A stretch of 64,000 nucleotides of DNA from Moraxellaceae bacterium. GTDB lineage: Bacteria > Pseudomonadota > Gammaproteobacteria > Pseudomonadales > Moraxellaceae. Shown in pieces: positions 13,231 through 22,076 of this stretch; position 1 is the stretch's first letter; every line of letters begins with the position of its first letter. Made by a program: the position numbers and the translations under genes. The notes beneath the pieces were generated by a model, which worked only from the letters and a program-made list of their open reading frames with translations, did no database searches and had not been told where the DNA came from. The stretch spans positions 517,594-581,593 of the forward strand of contig JAUSND010000016.1 of the NCBI GenBank assembly GCA_030646295.1. Direction: 5' to 3'.

Positions 13231-14250
13231 ATGAAGATTGGTGATATTGCGTCCCATACTGTGCTTCTTCTGCTTCGGGCAGCAGAGGCAGAGGGAGCAT
13301 CGCCAGAGCTCTTGATGGCCCGGGTCGGACTGACACCCGCCCAACTGAGGGACCCGGACTCGCGAATCGGCCTGACTGAACTGATGAAGCTTGGGGCTGC
13401 CGCCATACGTGAAACCGGAAAGCCCGGGATCGGACTTCTCATGGGGGAGCTTTGCAGGGTCAGCGACATGGGCCTTCCCGGCCTGCTGGCGATGACAAGT
13501 CCCACGCTGGGTGAGGCGCTGGACACATTGACGCGGTTTGAGCCGCTTAACGGCAGGTGCTATCGCGGCGTATCCACCTATGCCCCTCAGCTGCCAGCGG
13601 CCATTTTCTATTCCATCGCCCCCTATAATGAATACAACCGCTTCGTGGTGGACAGTGTGCTTGGCTCATGGAAAACACTGGCCGAAACCCTTACAGGTGA
13701 GTCCGATCTCGTGGCCGAGGTTCATATCGAGTTCCCGGCCCCCGATTACGCAGCGCTTTATGAACCCTTTTTCCGGGCGCCGGTAACATTCGGGCGCCCG
13801 GAAAGCCGTCTTGTACTGAAACCGGAGGCCGCTGGGCTTCCCATCCGGGAGGCCCAGCCCCTGGTGCACTTACAGCTACTCGGGCTGGCACAGACACACC
13901 TTAAAAAGCTGGAAGTGAACGACACCTTCAACGGCAGGGTCCAACAGATACTGGGCCCACTCCTGCATGGCCAAGCCCCCACGCTCGAATCCACCGCCGA
14001 GCGTCTTGGACTGCCAGACTGGACGTTACGCCGCAAACTGAAAGAAGAAGGCACCACCTTTCAGGCGCTGCTGGACTCCATGCGAAAGGACCTTGCCCTG
14101 GGCTACATGCGGGACACCCAGATGAGCTTTGGCGAAATCGCCTTTGTGCTGGGCTTCTCCACCCCTGGTGCCTTTCAACGGGCATTCAAGCGCTGGACTG
14201 GCGAAACGCCAGGGGAGCATCGCAAGAGAACCCGCCTGACCTCGTGCTGA
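13231..14250 (+). CDS. AraC-family regulator with Arabinose_bd-type N-terminal domain
   Basis: A 339-residue protein. Residues 1-220 are the effector/dimerisation domain seen in OruR/ArgR-like AraC regulators, and residues about 235-335 hold two helix-turn-helix motifs (ESTAERLGLPDWTLRRKLKEEG and FGEIAFVLGFSTPGAFQRAFKRW). It is divergent from fadH across a 179-bp intergenic region, so it may control fadH or fatty-acid use; this is inferred from position only. The ribosome site is weak (AAGAG 8-9 bases before the ATG). Confidence 0.85.
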   Translation: MKIGDIASHTVLLLLRAAEAEGASPELLMARVGLTPAQLRDPDSRIGLTELMKLGAAAIRETGKPGIGLLMGELCRVSDMGLPGLLAMTSPTLGEALDTLTRFEPLNGRCYRGVSTYAPQLPAAIFYSIAPYNEYNRFVVDSVLGSWKTLAETLTGESDLVAEVHIEFPAPDYAALYEPFFRAPVTFGRPESRLVLKPEAAGLPIREAQPLVHLQLLGLAQTHLKKLEVNDTFNGRVQQILGPLLHGQAPTLESTAERLGLPDWTLRRKLKEEGTTFQALLDSMRKDLALGYMRDTQMSFGEIAFVLGFSTPGAFQRAFKRWTGETPGEHRKRTRLTSC

Positions 14251-14402
14251 CCATCCTTCCATGTCATGAATCATGCCTGCCATCGGCAGACTGTCCCTTT
14301 ATGTGAACTCGCATTGCAACCAGAGCGACTAGCAGCCAATCTTGTCCGTGAACCACAATCATCCGTGTGCCCACACCCATAACAATCCGGACATCCAACA
14401 TC

Positions 14403-17009
14403 ATGAAAAGACGCGACTTTCTTCGTCTCGGTGGTTTCCTGACCGTATCGGTCACCTCCTCGGCAATTACGGGTTGTTCATGGTTTGATGATGACGAGAG
14501 TGCGCCAGGCACAACTCCGTCGATGCCAGACAAGGCCACCGGCAGCAACTGGAAGTTTCCGCAAAGCATCGCCTCTGCCGATCCGCAACCTGACAGCATT
14601 ATCCTGTGGACGCGCGTTACCCCGGCAACACTCGCCGTGACCGCCAGCAGCAACACCAACGTTTCTATAAAGCTGCTCGTTACCAGTGATGACGTCAGTG
14701 CCTCACTTCAAACTGATACCGACATATCAGGCAATGTTCTTGTCGCCAATGTACGGCTGCCTTCGTATGCCGAGTTTGACAACACCATCAGGCATAAACT
14801 GACCGGACTTGAGTCGGGCAAGATTTATTATTACCAGTTTGTTGCTGGCTCCGTCAGAAGCAAAGTCGGCCGATTCAAGACGGCTCCTGCCGTCACTGAC
14901 AGCAACCCTGTCAAATTCATTTTCATGAGCTGTCAGGACTGGAGCGCCAATCACTGGGCCGCCTTCAGCCAGATCATTGCAGACGACACAACACCCGCCA
15001 CACCGGATATTGATTTTCTGGTGCATCTGGGTGACTACATTTACGAAACCAACGCCTACAGCAGCAATGACACCGAGTCCGGTCACACTGCCCCGGTTCT
15101 GCCCAAAGGTGCACTGCTGCCTGACGATACAAGCAAGTATGCCGCCAATCTCGCGGACTACCGCTACCTCTACAAGCTTTATCGCTCCGACCCGAAAATC
15201 CAGGCTGTTCACGAACGCTTCCCGATGATTGCCGTCTGGGACGACCACGAGTTTTCTGATGACAGCTGGCAAGCATCAGAAACCTACAGCAACGCCAACA
15301 CCTCACAACCCACCCGCCGGCGTAATGCCAACCAGGCATGGTTTGAGTTCATGCCGGCCGACATTGATTTTTCGAAATCCACGACAGGGTTCCAGAATAT
15401 CCGCATCTACCGGGACCTGAAGTTCGGAACAGCCATGCACTTGGTCATGACGGATGAACGCCTCTACAAATCGGACCACCTTATTGCGGAAACCACGCTC
15501 AATCCGCCCGTCACCGGCACTGCAATCGGCCGGATAAACTCCCGCTATCTTGCTCCGGAAGAAACACTCAAGTTCATCGAAAACCAGAAAGCGGCGGCGA
15601 GCACAGATCCGCTTGCGAATATAAGCATTCTGGGCAGCACACAGCGCCAGTGGTGGAAAGACACCATGTCATCCTCTACGTCGACCTGGAAAATATGGGG
15701 AAATGAGGTTTCGCTGCTGCGCATGGGATTGAACGGCACAAACGCCATTGCAACACTGGTCGCCATTAATGAGGTCCCATCCCTGATCACGGACATCACG
15801 GATACCGCAAGCACGACTACCGGCGGAAACATCCCGAAAGCTGCCGCCATCATTGGTGCCACTGCATTCGGCGCTGATGCAGGCATAGCGGCGACGGCAG
15901 CAGATGACATCTTCACCAGCGACTCCGGTGGTGGAACCGATCTGGACAAGACTGCGGCGGCCATCAGCGCCGGACTGACGGCGGCACAGGCAGAGGTTGC
16001 CGTCGCTGCATTTGACAGTGGCGAAACCGGTACCACCGAAGCAGCAGAAACCATTGCCTACGATTTCATCAAGCCTGATGTACAGGCCAACACCCTGACT
16101 TCAACCTTCTTTATCAACAGCCTGTTTGGGTCATTCGTCAGCCTTGTCTCGCCCTTCTTCAAAAAATTCATGCTCAATGCTGATCAATGGGACGGGTATC
16201 GCAGGGAGCGTACCGAGCTGCTGAACCATCTGCTGAGCAATAGCATCCAGAATGTGGTGGCCGTCACTGGAGACATTCATGCCTTTTTTGCCGGAGAGGT
16301 CTACAACGAGTTTCCGGGAGAAATCCTGACCGTTGACGGCGCAGGCAAAGAAGCAACATCGTCACCTGTTGCACCAGCAAGCCTTGCCGGAACACCGGTC
16401 ATGGTAGATCTGGTAACTGCAGGCATCAGCTCGACATCATGGTTCAGCTATATCAAGGGTGCAGCAGACTCACTCGACCCGTTCAATGCACTCATTGGCA
16501 GACTGGTGTACATGAATCTGACAGTGGCCGCGAGTGGCGCACTGCCCGAGTTCACACTGAGCCTTAACTTTCTCGACTACTCCATGGGACGGTCCATTTC
16601 CACCAACAAGGCGATTGCGGCCACCCAGCTTGCCAGTCAGCTGACCGATCAGCTGAAGCGGAAGCTTGCGGAACTGGGCGTTGCCGATGCTGATATCGAC
16701 AGTACCACTGCAACCTATATTGCCGACATCGCGGCTACCGCCAGCAACCCGGCCTCAACCATGGCCAGTGCAGTCCGTTTTGCCCAGCAATTCTCCATTC
16801 TCGGCGCTGAAACCAACCCGTGGCTGGCACATCTGGATACGGAGGCACAAGGCTATGCGGTTGTAACCGCCGGCACCGGCAATCTTGAGTGCAGGTTCAG
16901 AAAAGTGAATCCTCTCGTAGGTACCGCAGCACCCTCTGCCGCGCGCATCATCCAGAATGAGACGGTGGCGACAATCACCGCAGGCAGCACCAGCCTCTCA
17001 TTTTCCTGA
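14403..17009 (+). CDS. PhoD-like alkaline phosphatase/phosphodiesterase with Tat signal and large insertion
   Basis: Started at the ATG at 14403 (MKRRDFLRLGG), it has 868 residues. The twin-arginine motif RRDFLRL and the following ITGC lipobox suggest a Tat-exported lipoprotein. A PhoD N-terminal domain (FPQSIASADPQPDSIILWTRV) is followed by the metallophosphatase core with metal and catalytic motifs FMSCQDW, HLGDYIYE, WDDHEFSDDSW and VTGDIHAFFAG. The protein is far longer than typical PhoD (about 450-600 residues): residues about 440-590 are an Ala/Thr-rich insertion between NEV and DQWDGY, and a second extension precedes the C-terminus. Expected role is phosphate scavenging from phosphoesters outside the cytoplasm. 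It is a single gene followed by a terminator. Confidence 0.88.
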   Translation: MKRRDFLRLGGFLTVSVTSSAITGCSWFDDDESAPGTTPSMPDKATGSNWKFPQSIASADPQPDSIILWTRVTPATLAVTASSNTNVSIKLLVTSDDVSASLQTDTDISGNVLVANVRLPSYAEFDNTIRHKLTGLESGKIYYYQFVAGSVRSKVGRFKTAPAVTDSNPVKFIFMSCQDWSANHWAAFSQIIADDTTPATPDIDFLVHLGDYIYETNAYSSNDTESGHTAPVLPKGALLPDDTSKYAANLADYRYLYKLYRSDPKIQAVHERFPMIAVWDDHEFSDDSWQASETYSNANTSQPTRRRNANQAWFEFMPADIDFSKSTTGFQNIRIYRDLKFGTAMHLVMTDERLYKSDHLIAETTLNPPVTGTAIGRINSRYLAPEETLKFIENQKAAASTDPLANISILGSTQRQWWKDTMSSSTSTWKIWGNEVSLLRMGLNGTNAIATLVAINEVPSLITDITDTASTTTGGNIPKAAAIIGATAFGADAGIAATAADDIFTSDSGGGTDLDKTAAAISAGLTAAQAEVAVAAFDSGETGTTEAAETIAYDFIKPDVQANTLTSTFFINSLFGSFVSLVSPFFKKFMLNADQWDGYRRERTELLNHLLSNSIQNVVAVTGDIHAFFAGEVYNEFPGEILTVDGAGKEATSSPVAPASLAGTPVMVDLVTAGISSTSWFSYIKGAADSLDPFNALIGRLVYMNLTVAASGALPEFTLSLNFLDYSMGRSISTNKAIAATQLASQLTDQLKRKLAELGVADADIDSTTATYIADIAATASNPASTMASAVRFAQQFSILGAETNPWLAHLDTEAQGYAVVTAGTGNLECRFRKVNPLVGTAAPSAARIIQNETVATITAGSTSLSFS

Positions 17010-17020
17010 ACCACGTCCAT

Positions 17021-17048
17021 GAAAAAGCCCGCATCTGCGGGCTTTTTC
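17021..17048. terminator. Bidirectional Rho-independent terminator
   Basis: AAAAAGCCCGC is inverted as GCGGGCTTTTT around a 4-base loop, giving a GC-rich stem flanked by A and T tracts. It ends the phoD-like gene on the plus strand and also lies 23 bp past the stop of the small minus-strand ORF at 17071. Confidence 0.9.
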
Positions 17049-17070
17049 ATTTCAGTAATCCTGCGGGCAC

Positions 17071-17163
17071 TCACATCTCGATAGCGTCGCCACCAAGGTC
17101 GGCCTCATCGGCAGGCATCTCATCCTGCTCCAGCCACTCTTCACGAAACTCAATCATTTCCAT
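17071..17163 (-). CDS. Candidate small acidic protein (30 aa)
   Basis: A 31-codon ORF beginning MEMIEFREEWLEQ and ending GGDAIEM. It has a strong ribosome site (GAGGAA, 7 bases before the ATG at 17163), a stop 23 bp from a bidirectional terminator, and over 100 bp of free upstream sequence. Twelve of 30 residues are Asp or Glu and only one is Arg. The start signal and terminator make it a credible gene although it is very short. I do not recognise a family. It could be a regulatory microprotein or a peptide precursor; no modification enzyme is adjacent. Confidence 0.45.
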   Translation of the reverse strand: MEMIEFREEWLEQDEMPADEADLGGDAIEM

Positions 17164-17275
17164 CGCGGGTTTCCTCTTTTCTCTTTTCGTCTCTTTGTAG
17201 TGGCATTAAAACTGCCGCAGATGACGATTTGATGAAAGTTGGAAAACGTTTCGAAATGTTGTGTTTTGTGTCCTG

Positions 17276-17869
17276 CTACAGCACCTGCTGGCCCGCCAGG
17301 GGATTGATGAAACGCTCTCCCCGCTTTAGCCGCTCATAGAGCTCGGGGTCAGGCCACTCATTGCGGACCTGATCAGAAAAGACAATCGAGGCCAGTGGAA
17401 TCTCACCCATGCGGGGATTAAGGACATCCTCCCGGAAGCACTGGGCATAGCCTGTAGCGGTTTCGTGCACGATGATGGACTGCAGAGTGACGTCAGCCTC
17501 ACCGTTGCGCATGTCCGTCTGCTTGAGCACCGCATCAGCCAGAACAAAGAAAAGACGGGAGAACTGCTCGGCAGAGGGCGAAATGGGCAGGGCAATCCAG
17601 CGGGCACTGAAGGCCCTGCACGCCTCGATATAGGCTGCATCGTCCTTGTCCCAGAAGCAGATGGCATGATCAAAACTGTCGATCAGGGTACGGATATGCC
17701 CCTTCATCAAACCAAAGTCGTAGACCATCTGGCCATGGTCAAGTGCATGCGCCTCCAGGATCACCTCGACCTTGTAGCTGTGCCCGTGAATGGAGCGGCT
17801 GCAGCGGTCGCTGGTGCAGTTGCGCACGACATGGGCGTTCTCGAAACCGAAGAGTTTGCGGATGAGCAT
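17276..17869 (-). CDS. 6-carboxytetrahydropterin synthase family (QueD-like)
   Basis: From the ATG at 17869 (MLIRKLFGFENAH) the protein has 197 residues, longer than typical QueD (about 120-140) because of an extension after the catalytic fold. The zinc-binding histidines are in FENAH and IHGH, and the Cys before them (NCTSDRCSRSIHGH) is in the position of the catalytic cysteine. This long variant occurs in many gammaproteobacteria. It may make the queuosine precursor 6-carboxytetrahydropterin or act on a related pterin. In-frame codons upstream to 17986 are not family-like. It is divergent from mdh. Confidence 0.8.
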   Translation of the reverse strand: MLIRKLFGFENAHVVRNCTSDRCSRSIHGHSYKVEVILEAHALDHGQMVYDFGLMKGHIRTLIDSFDHAICFWDKDDAAYIEACRAFSARWIALPISPSAEQFSRLFFVLADAVLKQTDMRNGEADVTLQSIIVHETATGYAQCFREDVLNPRMGEIPLASIVFSDQVRNEWPDPELYERLKRGERFINPLAGQQVL

Positions 17870-18071
17870 GACGGATAACCTCTGGAATGCCGCCCATTCT
17901 ACACCACTGGTGGCCGGATGGCGGTCGCATCCCTGCCCCGGCATGTGTACAATTCGCCCCGTTTGTTTCGGCTGCCTATCCGGCACCCGGGGGCATCCGG
18001 ATTACCCGCCGGCATGCCCGAATTTGCTGGAGCGCCCGCTCCCTTACTTTTGAACCCCAGGAGTTTTCATC

Positions 18072-19058
18072 ATGAAGAAGCCCGTTCGCGTGGCCGTTAC
18101 CGGCGCCGCCGGCCAGATTGGTTACAGCCTGCTGTTCCGTATCGCCTCTGGCGAGATGCTGGGCAAGGACCAGCCGGTAATCCTGCAGATGCTGGAAGTG
18201 CCGTTCGAGAAGGCCCAGGCCGCTCTCAAGGGCGTCATGATGGAACTGGAAGATTGTGCATTCCCGCTGCTGGCTGGCATGGTTGGAACCGATGATCCTG
18301 CCGTTGCCTTCAAGGATGCTGACTACGCCCTGCTCGTGGGTGCCCGTCCGCGTGGCCCCGGCATGGAGCGCAAGGACCTGTTGCTGGAAAACGCCAAGAT
18401 CTTCACCGTCCAGGGCAAGGCCCTGAACGACGTCGCTTCGCGCAACGTGAAGGTGCTGGTGGTCGGCAACCCGGCCAACACCAACGCCTACATCGCCATG
18501 AAGTCGGCTCCGGACCTTCCCGCCAAGAACTTCACCGCCATGCTGCGTCTGGACCACAACCGTGCCCTGTCACAGATCGCTGCCAAGACCGGCAAGGCCG
18601 TGGCTGACATCAAGAAGCTGGTTGTCTGGGGCAATCACTCCCCGACCATGTACGCCGACTACCGCTTTGCCACCATCAATGGCGAAGGCGTGAAGGCCAT
18701 GATCAACGACGAAGAGTGGAACAAGAACGCGTTCCTGCCGACCGTGGGCAAGCGTGGTGCAGCCATCATCGAAGCCCGTGGTCTGTCCTCGGCTGCTTCT
18801 GCTGCCAACGCTGCCATCGACCATATGCGCGACTGGGCCCTGGGCACCAATGGCGAATGGGTCACCATGGGTATCCCGTCGGATGGCTCCTATGGCATTC
18901 CTGAAGGCATCATGTACGGTGTACCCGTCACTACTGCCAATGGCGAATACACCCGCGTGGAAGGCCTGGAAGTCGACGCCTTCTCCCGCGAGCGCATGGA
19001 TTTCACCCTGAACGAGCTGCTGGAAGAACGTGAAGGCGTGAAGGATCTGCTGGGCTGA
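18072..19058 (+). CDS. mdh: Malate dehydrogenase (NAD)
   Basis: A 328-residue LDH/MDH superfamily enzyme with the NAD-binding [15 protein letters not shown] near residue 11, the mobile-loop [13 protein letters not shown] that selects malate, the substrate-binding MLRLDHNRA and the catalytic His in VVWGNHSP. The length and loop are those of the group shared by Moraxellaceae, Pseudomonadales and Burkholderia. It interconverts malate and oxaloacetate in the TCA cycle. An AGGAG site lies 9 bases before the ATG, and a strong terminator follows, so it is a monocistronic unit with high-quality signals, as expected for an abundant enzyme. Confidence 0.97.
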   Translation: MKKPVRVAVTGAAGQIGYSLLFRIASGEMLGKDQPVILQMLEVPFEKAQAALKGVMMELEDCAFPLLAGMVGTDDPAVAFKDADYALLVGARPRGPGMERKDLLLENAKIFTVQGKALNDVASRNVKVLVVGNPANTNAYIAMKSAPDLPAKNFTAMLRLDHNRALSQIAAKTGKAVADIKKLVVWGNHSPTMYADYRFATINGEGVKAMINDEEWNKNAFLPTVGKRGAAIIEARGLSSAASAANAAIDHMRDWALGTNGEWVTMGIPSDGSYGIPEGIMYGVPVTTANGEYTRVEGLEVDAFSRERMDFTLNELLEEREGVKDLLG

Positions 19059-19077
19059 TCTACGCGCCTGCAGACAT

Positions 19078-19118
19078 GAAAAAGCCCGGCCCTTCTTGAA
19101 GATCGGCCGGGCTTTTTC
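19078..19118. terminator. Rho-independent terminator after mdh
   Basis: A 14-bp perfect stem (AAAAAGCCCGGCC inverted as GGCCGGGCTTTTT) with a 13-base loop and T/A tracts on both sides. It lies between the convergent mdh and rraA genes and can serve both. Confidence 0.93.
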
Positions 19119-19159
19119 TTTGGTGCTTTCCTGCGTGCCTTAATTTGGCGCCCGATAGG

Positions 19160-19639
19160 TCAGACCAGTTTTTTAGCGGCAACAATCACGCCATTGTTGT
19201 CAGCATAGACATACTGTCCCTGCACGAATGTCACGCCACCAAACGTGATATCCAGACCGGTCTCACCTACGCCCTTGCGCACACTCTTGAGCGGAATGGC
19301 GGCTACGGCATGCACACCAAGGTCCAGCTGCGCCAGCGCATCCACATCACGCACGCAGCCATAGATGATCACGCCTTCCCAGCCCTGCTGCACTGCGCTC
19401 TCACCGATCATGTCACCCATCAGGGCACAGCGCATGGAGCCACCACCATCCACAACCAGTACCTTACCTTTGCCCGGTGTTGCCAGCAGCTCTTTCACCC
19501 GTGAATTGTCTTCATGGCACTTCACCGTGACGATTTCACCGCCAAAGGCCTCACGGCCACCAAAACTGCCAAACATCGGCTCACACACGCGAACATCATC
19601 GGGATGGTCATCACACAGGTCACAGGTCACAAAGCTCAT
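19160..19639 (-). CDS. rraA: RraA-family protein (RNase E regulator / HMG aldolase fold)
   Basis: A 159-residue protein with the RraA/MenG core: [19 protein letters not shown] followed by [14 protein letters not shown]. The Asp and Arg-Asp in these motifs are those used by the 4-hydroxy-4-methyl-2-oxoglutarate aldolase branch. Members are annotated either as inhibitors of RNase E or as oxaloacetate decarboxylase/HMG aldolases; sequence alone does not decide. A good AAGGAG site precedes the ATG at 19639. It is convergent with mdh and lies downstream of an NAD(P)-binding protein with a 33-bp gap, possibly co-transcribed. Confidence 0.88.
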   Translation of the reverse strand: MSFVTCDLCDDHPDDVRVCEPMFGSFGGREAFGGEIVTVKCHEDNSRVKELLATPGKGKVLVVDGGGSMRCALMGDMIGESAVQQGWEGVIIYGCVRDVDALAQLDLGVHAVAAIPLKSVRKGVGETGLDITFGGVTFVQGQYVYADNNGVIVAAKKLV

Positions 19640-19672
19640 GGCAACTCCTTGAATGTCAGGCCAGGAATATGA

Positions 19673-20335
19673 TCAGGCAATCAGCGCCTGGATTTGGTTA
19701 TAGCGGCAAATACGGACACCTTTGCCCCCGGACAATGCCGCAGCAACCATGGCGGCCGCCAGATCAGCCCCCTTGACCGGATGAGCAGCCCGCAACGGGC
19801 CTCGAAGCAGCGGAGCAATCAGCGTACTGAGCCGCGCCCCCAAAGCCTCACCTATGCGGGCCTCTGCACGATCACCCAGAAGAAACGAGGGCTGGAATAT
19901 GGTCAGACAGGAAAATCCCAGCGACCGGATGTCATTCTCAAGGGTGCCCTTGACGCGGTTATAAAAAACCGGGGAACCCGCTCTGGCACCCAGTGCGGAC
20001 ACCAGCAGGAAGTGACCGGCACCGTTGGCCTGCATGCGGTGGGCAAACTCATACGCATAGCCATAGTCCACCTTGTGGAACTCGGCCTTGGTACCCGCCT
20101 GGCGAATGGTTGTCCCCAGGCAGCAGAACGCGTCATCTGCCTTGATATCCGCCAGTGCTTCGCCCAGCTGATCAAACGGAATCTCGATCGTCTGGAGCTT
20201 TTCATGTCGCAGTTTGAGGGGACGCCTGGTCACGGCAATGACCTTGTCATAAGCCGGAGAGGCCAGTAACTCACGCAGGCAATGCCCACCAACCAGGCCT
20301 GTAGCACCGATCAGGATTGCAGTTTCTCCTGCCAT
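19673..20335 (-). CDS. NAD(P)H-binding protein, SDR/NmrA-like (HTATIP2 type)
   Basis: A 220-residue atypical short-chain dehydrogenase from the ATG at 20335 (a GTG at 20341 is an alternative). GATGLVGGHCLRELL is the nucleotide-binding motif and LVSALGAR the usual serine region of the HTATIP2/YwnB-like group. Substrate unknown. It is divergent from liuR with 169 bp between them; the liuR operator-like palindrome lies in this gap and could affect both. Confidence 0.75.
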   Translation of the reverse strand: MAGETAILIGATGLVGGHCLRELLASPAYDKVIAVTRRPLKLRHEKLQTIEIPFDQLGEALADIKADDAFCCLGTTIRQAGTKAEFHKVDYGYAYEFAHRMQANGAGHFLLVSALGARAGSPVFYNRVKGTLENDIRSLGFSCLTIFQPSFLLGDRAEARIGEALGARLSTLIAPLLRGPLRAAHPVKGADLAAAMVAAALSGGKGVRICRYNQIQALIA

Positions 20336-20447
20336 TTCCACTCACCCACTACAAAAGAGGTGCAATTATGCGCCCTGCCAGCCAATGACGACACCACCCA
20401 TCCCCTCCTTTTGACTGGTAATACCGTCAGTGTCTGCGACCGCATCG

Positions 20448-20473
20448 TTACCTTTACGTTTACGTAAAGGTAA
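20448..20473. promoter_or_regulatory. Putative LiuR operator (26-bp palindrome)
   Basis: Two exact 12-base arms, TTACCTTTACGT and ACGTAAAGGTAA, flank a TT centre, 31 bp before the liuR ATG. MerR-family regulators bind such long dyads between promoter elements; an AATAAT at 20476-20481 could be the -10. The TTTACG/CGTAAA core resembles the TTTACG-rich LiuR sites described in gammaproteobacteria. Most likely it is the autoregulated control site of the whole liu operon. Confidence 0.8.
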
Positions 20474-20504
20474 GCAATAATCCGGGCCTTGACCCGGAGA
20501 TGCA

Positions 20505-20912
20505 ATGAGTCCCACCTACACGATTTCCGAACTGGCCAAAGAGTTCGATGTCACGACACGGACCATCCGCTTCTATGAGGATGAAGGCCTGCTGCGCCCC
20601 GAGCGTCGGGGACAGACCCGGGTCTACTCAAGCCGTGACCGGGTCCTGCTCAAGCTGATCCTGCGTGGCAAGCGACTGGGCTTTTCACTGGCCGAATGCC
20701 GGGAACTCTTTGACCTGTATGACCCGGAGCATGACAACCAGGCCCAATACCAGCTCATGCTGGACAAGCTGGGAGCACGCCGGGCAGCACTGGACCAGCA
20801 GTTGCGTGACATCAAACTTATGCAACTGGAACTGGATGCGGCGGAAACGCGCATTCGCGATGCCATGACGGGCAACCCCCAAAAAGAACACTGTGATGAG
20901 GATTTGACATGA
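20505..20912 (+). CDS. liuR: MerR-family regulator of leucine/isovalerate degradation
   Basis: A 135-residue MerR protein: winged helix-turn-helix [26 protein letters not shown] at residues 5-30, then a dimerisation helix and a short C-terminal tail without metal-binding cysteines. It heads the operon and its stop overlaps the liuA start as ATGA. LiuR regulators respond to branched-chain acyl-CoA intermediates and repress the liu genes. The palindrome just upstream supports autoregulation. Confidence 0.92.
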   Translation: MSPTYTISELAKEFDVTTRTIRFYEDEGLLRPERRGQTRVYSSRDRVLLKLILRGKRLGFSLAECRELFDLYDPEHDNQAQYQLMLDKLGARRAALDQQLRDIKLMQLELDAAETRIRDAMTGNPQKEHCDEDLT

Positions 20913-22072
20913 GCTACACCGGTATGAGTTTTGGCCTGGGCGAAACGATCAATGCCCTGCGTGATACGGTCGAGCAGTTTTCCCGCAAGGAAATCGCCCC
21001 GCGCGCCGCAGACATCGACCGTCAGAACGAGTTTCCGATGGATCTCTGGCGCAAATTCGGCGACCTCGGGCTGCTCGGCATGACCGTCAGTGAGGAGTAC
21101 GGTGGCAGCGACATGGGCTATCTGGCCCATGTCATCGCCATTGAAGAAATCTCGCGCGCCTCCGCGTCGGTTGGTCTTTCCTACGGCGCCCACTCCAATC
21201 TCTGCGTCAACCAGATCTTCAAGAATGGCAACAATGCCCAGCGTGCGAAATATCTGCCCAAGCTGGTCAGTGGCGAGCACATTGGCGCATTGGCCATGAG
21301 CGAGCCGAATGCAGGCTCCGACGTGGTCAGCATGAAGTTGCGTGCCGACAAGAAAGGCGACCGTTATGTGCTTAACGGCAACAAGATGTGGATTACCAAC
21401 GGCCCTGATGCCAACACTTATGTGATTTACGCCAAGACCGACATCAACGCCGGCCCTCGCGGCATGACCGCATTTATTGTCGAGCGCGACTTCAAGGGTT
21501 TCACACAGGCGCAGAAGCTGGACAAGCTGGGCATGCGCGGTTCCAACACTTGCGAACTGGTCTTCCAGGACTGCGAAGTGCCGGAAGAAAACATTCTCGG
21601 CAAACTGAATGAAGGCGTTAAGGTTCTGATGTCAGGTCTGGATTATGAGCGCGTCGTGCTTTCCGGCGGCCCGATCGGTGTAATGCAGTCCTGCATGGAT
21701 GTGGTCATTCCGTACATTCATGACCGCAAGCAGTTTGGCCAGGCGATTGGTGAGTTCCAGCTCATGCAGGGCAAGGTTGCCGACATGTATACCCTGCTCA
21801 ATGCCTCACGAGCCTACCTCTACAGCGTGGCACAAGCCTGCGACCGTGGCGAAACGGCGCGCAAGGATGCTGCGGCCGTCATTCTCTATACCGCCGAAAA
21901 TGCAACGAAGCTGGCGCTGGAAGCCATTCAGGTACTGGGCGGGAATGGCTACATCAACGAAAACCCGACGGGTCGCTACCTGCGTGATGCCAAGCTGTAC
22001 GAAATTGGCGCCGGCACCAGTGAAATTCGCCGCATGCTGATCGGGCGTGAACTCTTTAACGAGACGAAGTGA
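20909..22072 (+). CDS. liuA: Isovaleryl-CoA dehydrogenase
   Basis: A 387-residue acyl-CoA dehydrogenase with the family signatures [14 protein letters not shown] and the C-terminal [13 protein letters not shown]. The catalytic glutamate position matches isovaleryl-CoA dehydrogenase, where the base lies in the [11 protein letters not shown] segment rather than near the C-terminus as in medium-chain enzymes. It oxidises isovaleryl-CoA to 3-methylcrotonyl-CoA, passing electrons to ETF. It is translationally coupled to liuR. Confidence 0.95.
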   Translation: MSYTGMSFGLGETINALRDTVEQFSRKEIAPRAADIDRQNEFPMDLWRKFGDLGLLGMTVSEEYGGSDMGYLAHVIAIEEISRASASVGLSYGAHSNLCVNQIFKNGNNAQRAKYLPKLVSGEHIGALAMSEPNAGSDVVSMKLRADKKGDRYVLNGNKMWITNGPDANTYVIYAKTDINAGPRGMTAFIVERDFKGFTQAQKLDKLGMRGSNTCELVFQDCEVPEENILGKLNEGVKVLMSGLDYERVVLSGGPIGVMQSCMDVVIPYIHDRKQFGQAIGEFQLMQGKVADMYTLLNASRAYLYSVAQACDRGETARKDAAAVILYTAENATKLALEAIQVLGGNGYINENPTGRYLRDAKLYEIGAGTSEIRRMLIGRELFNETK

Positions 22073-22076
22073 CACC

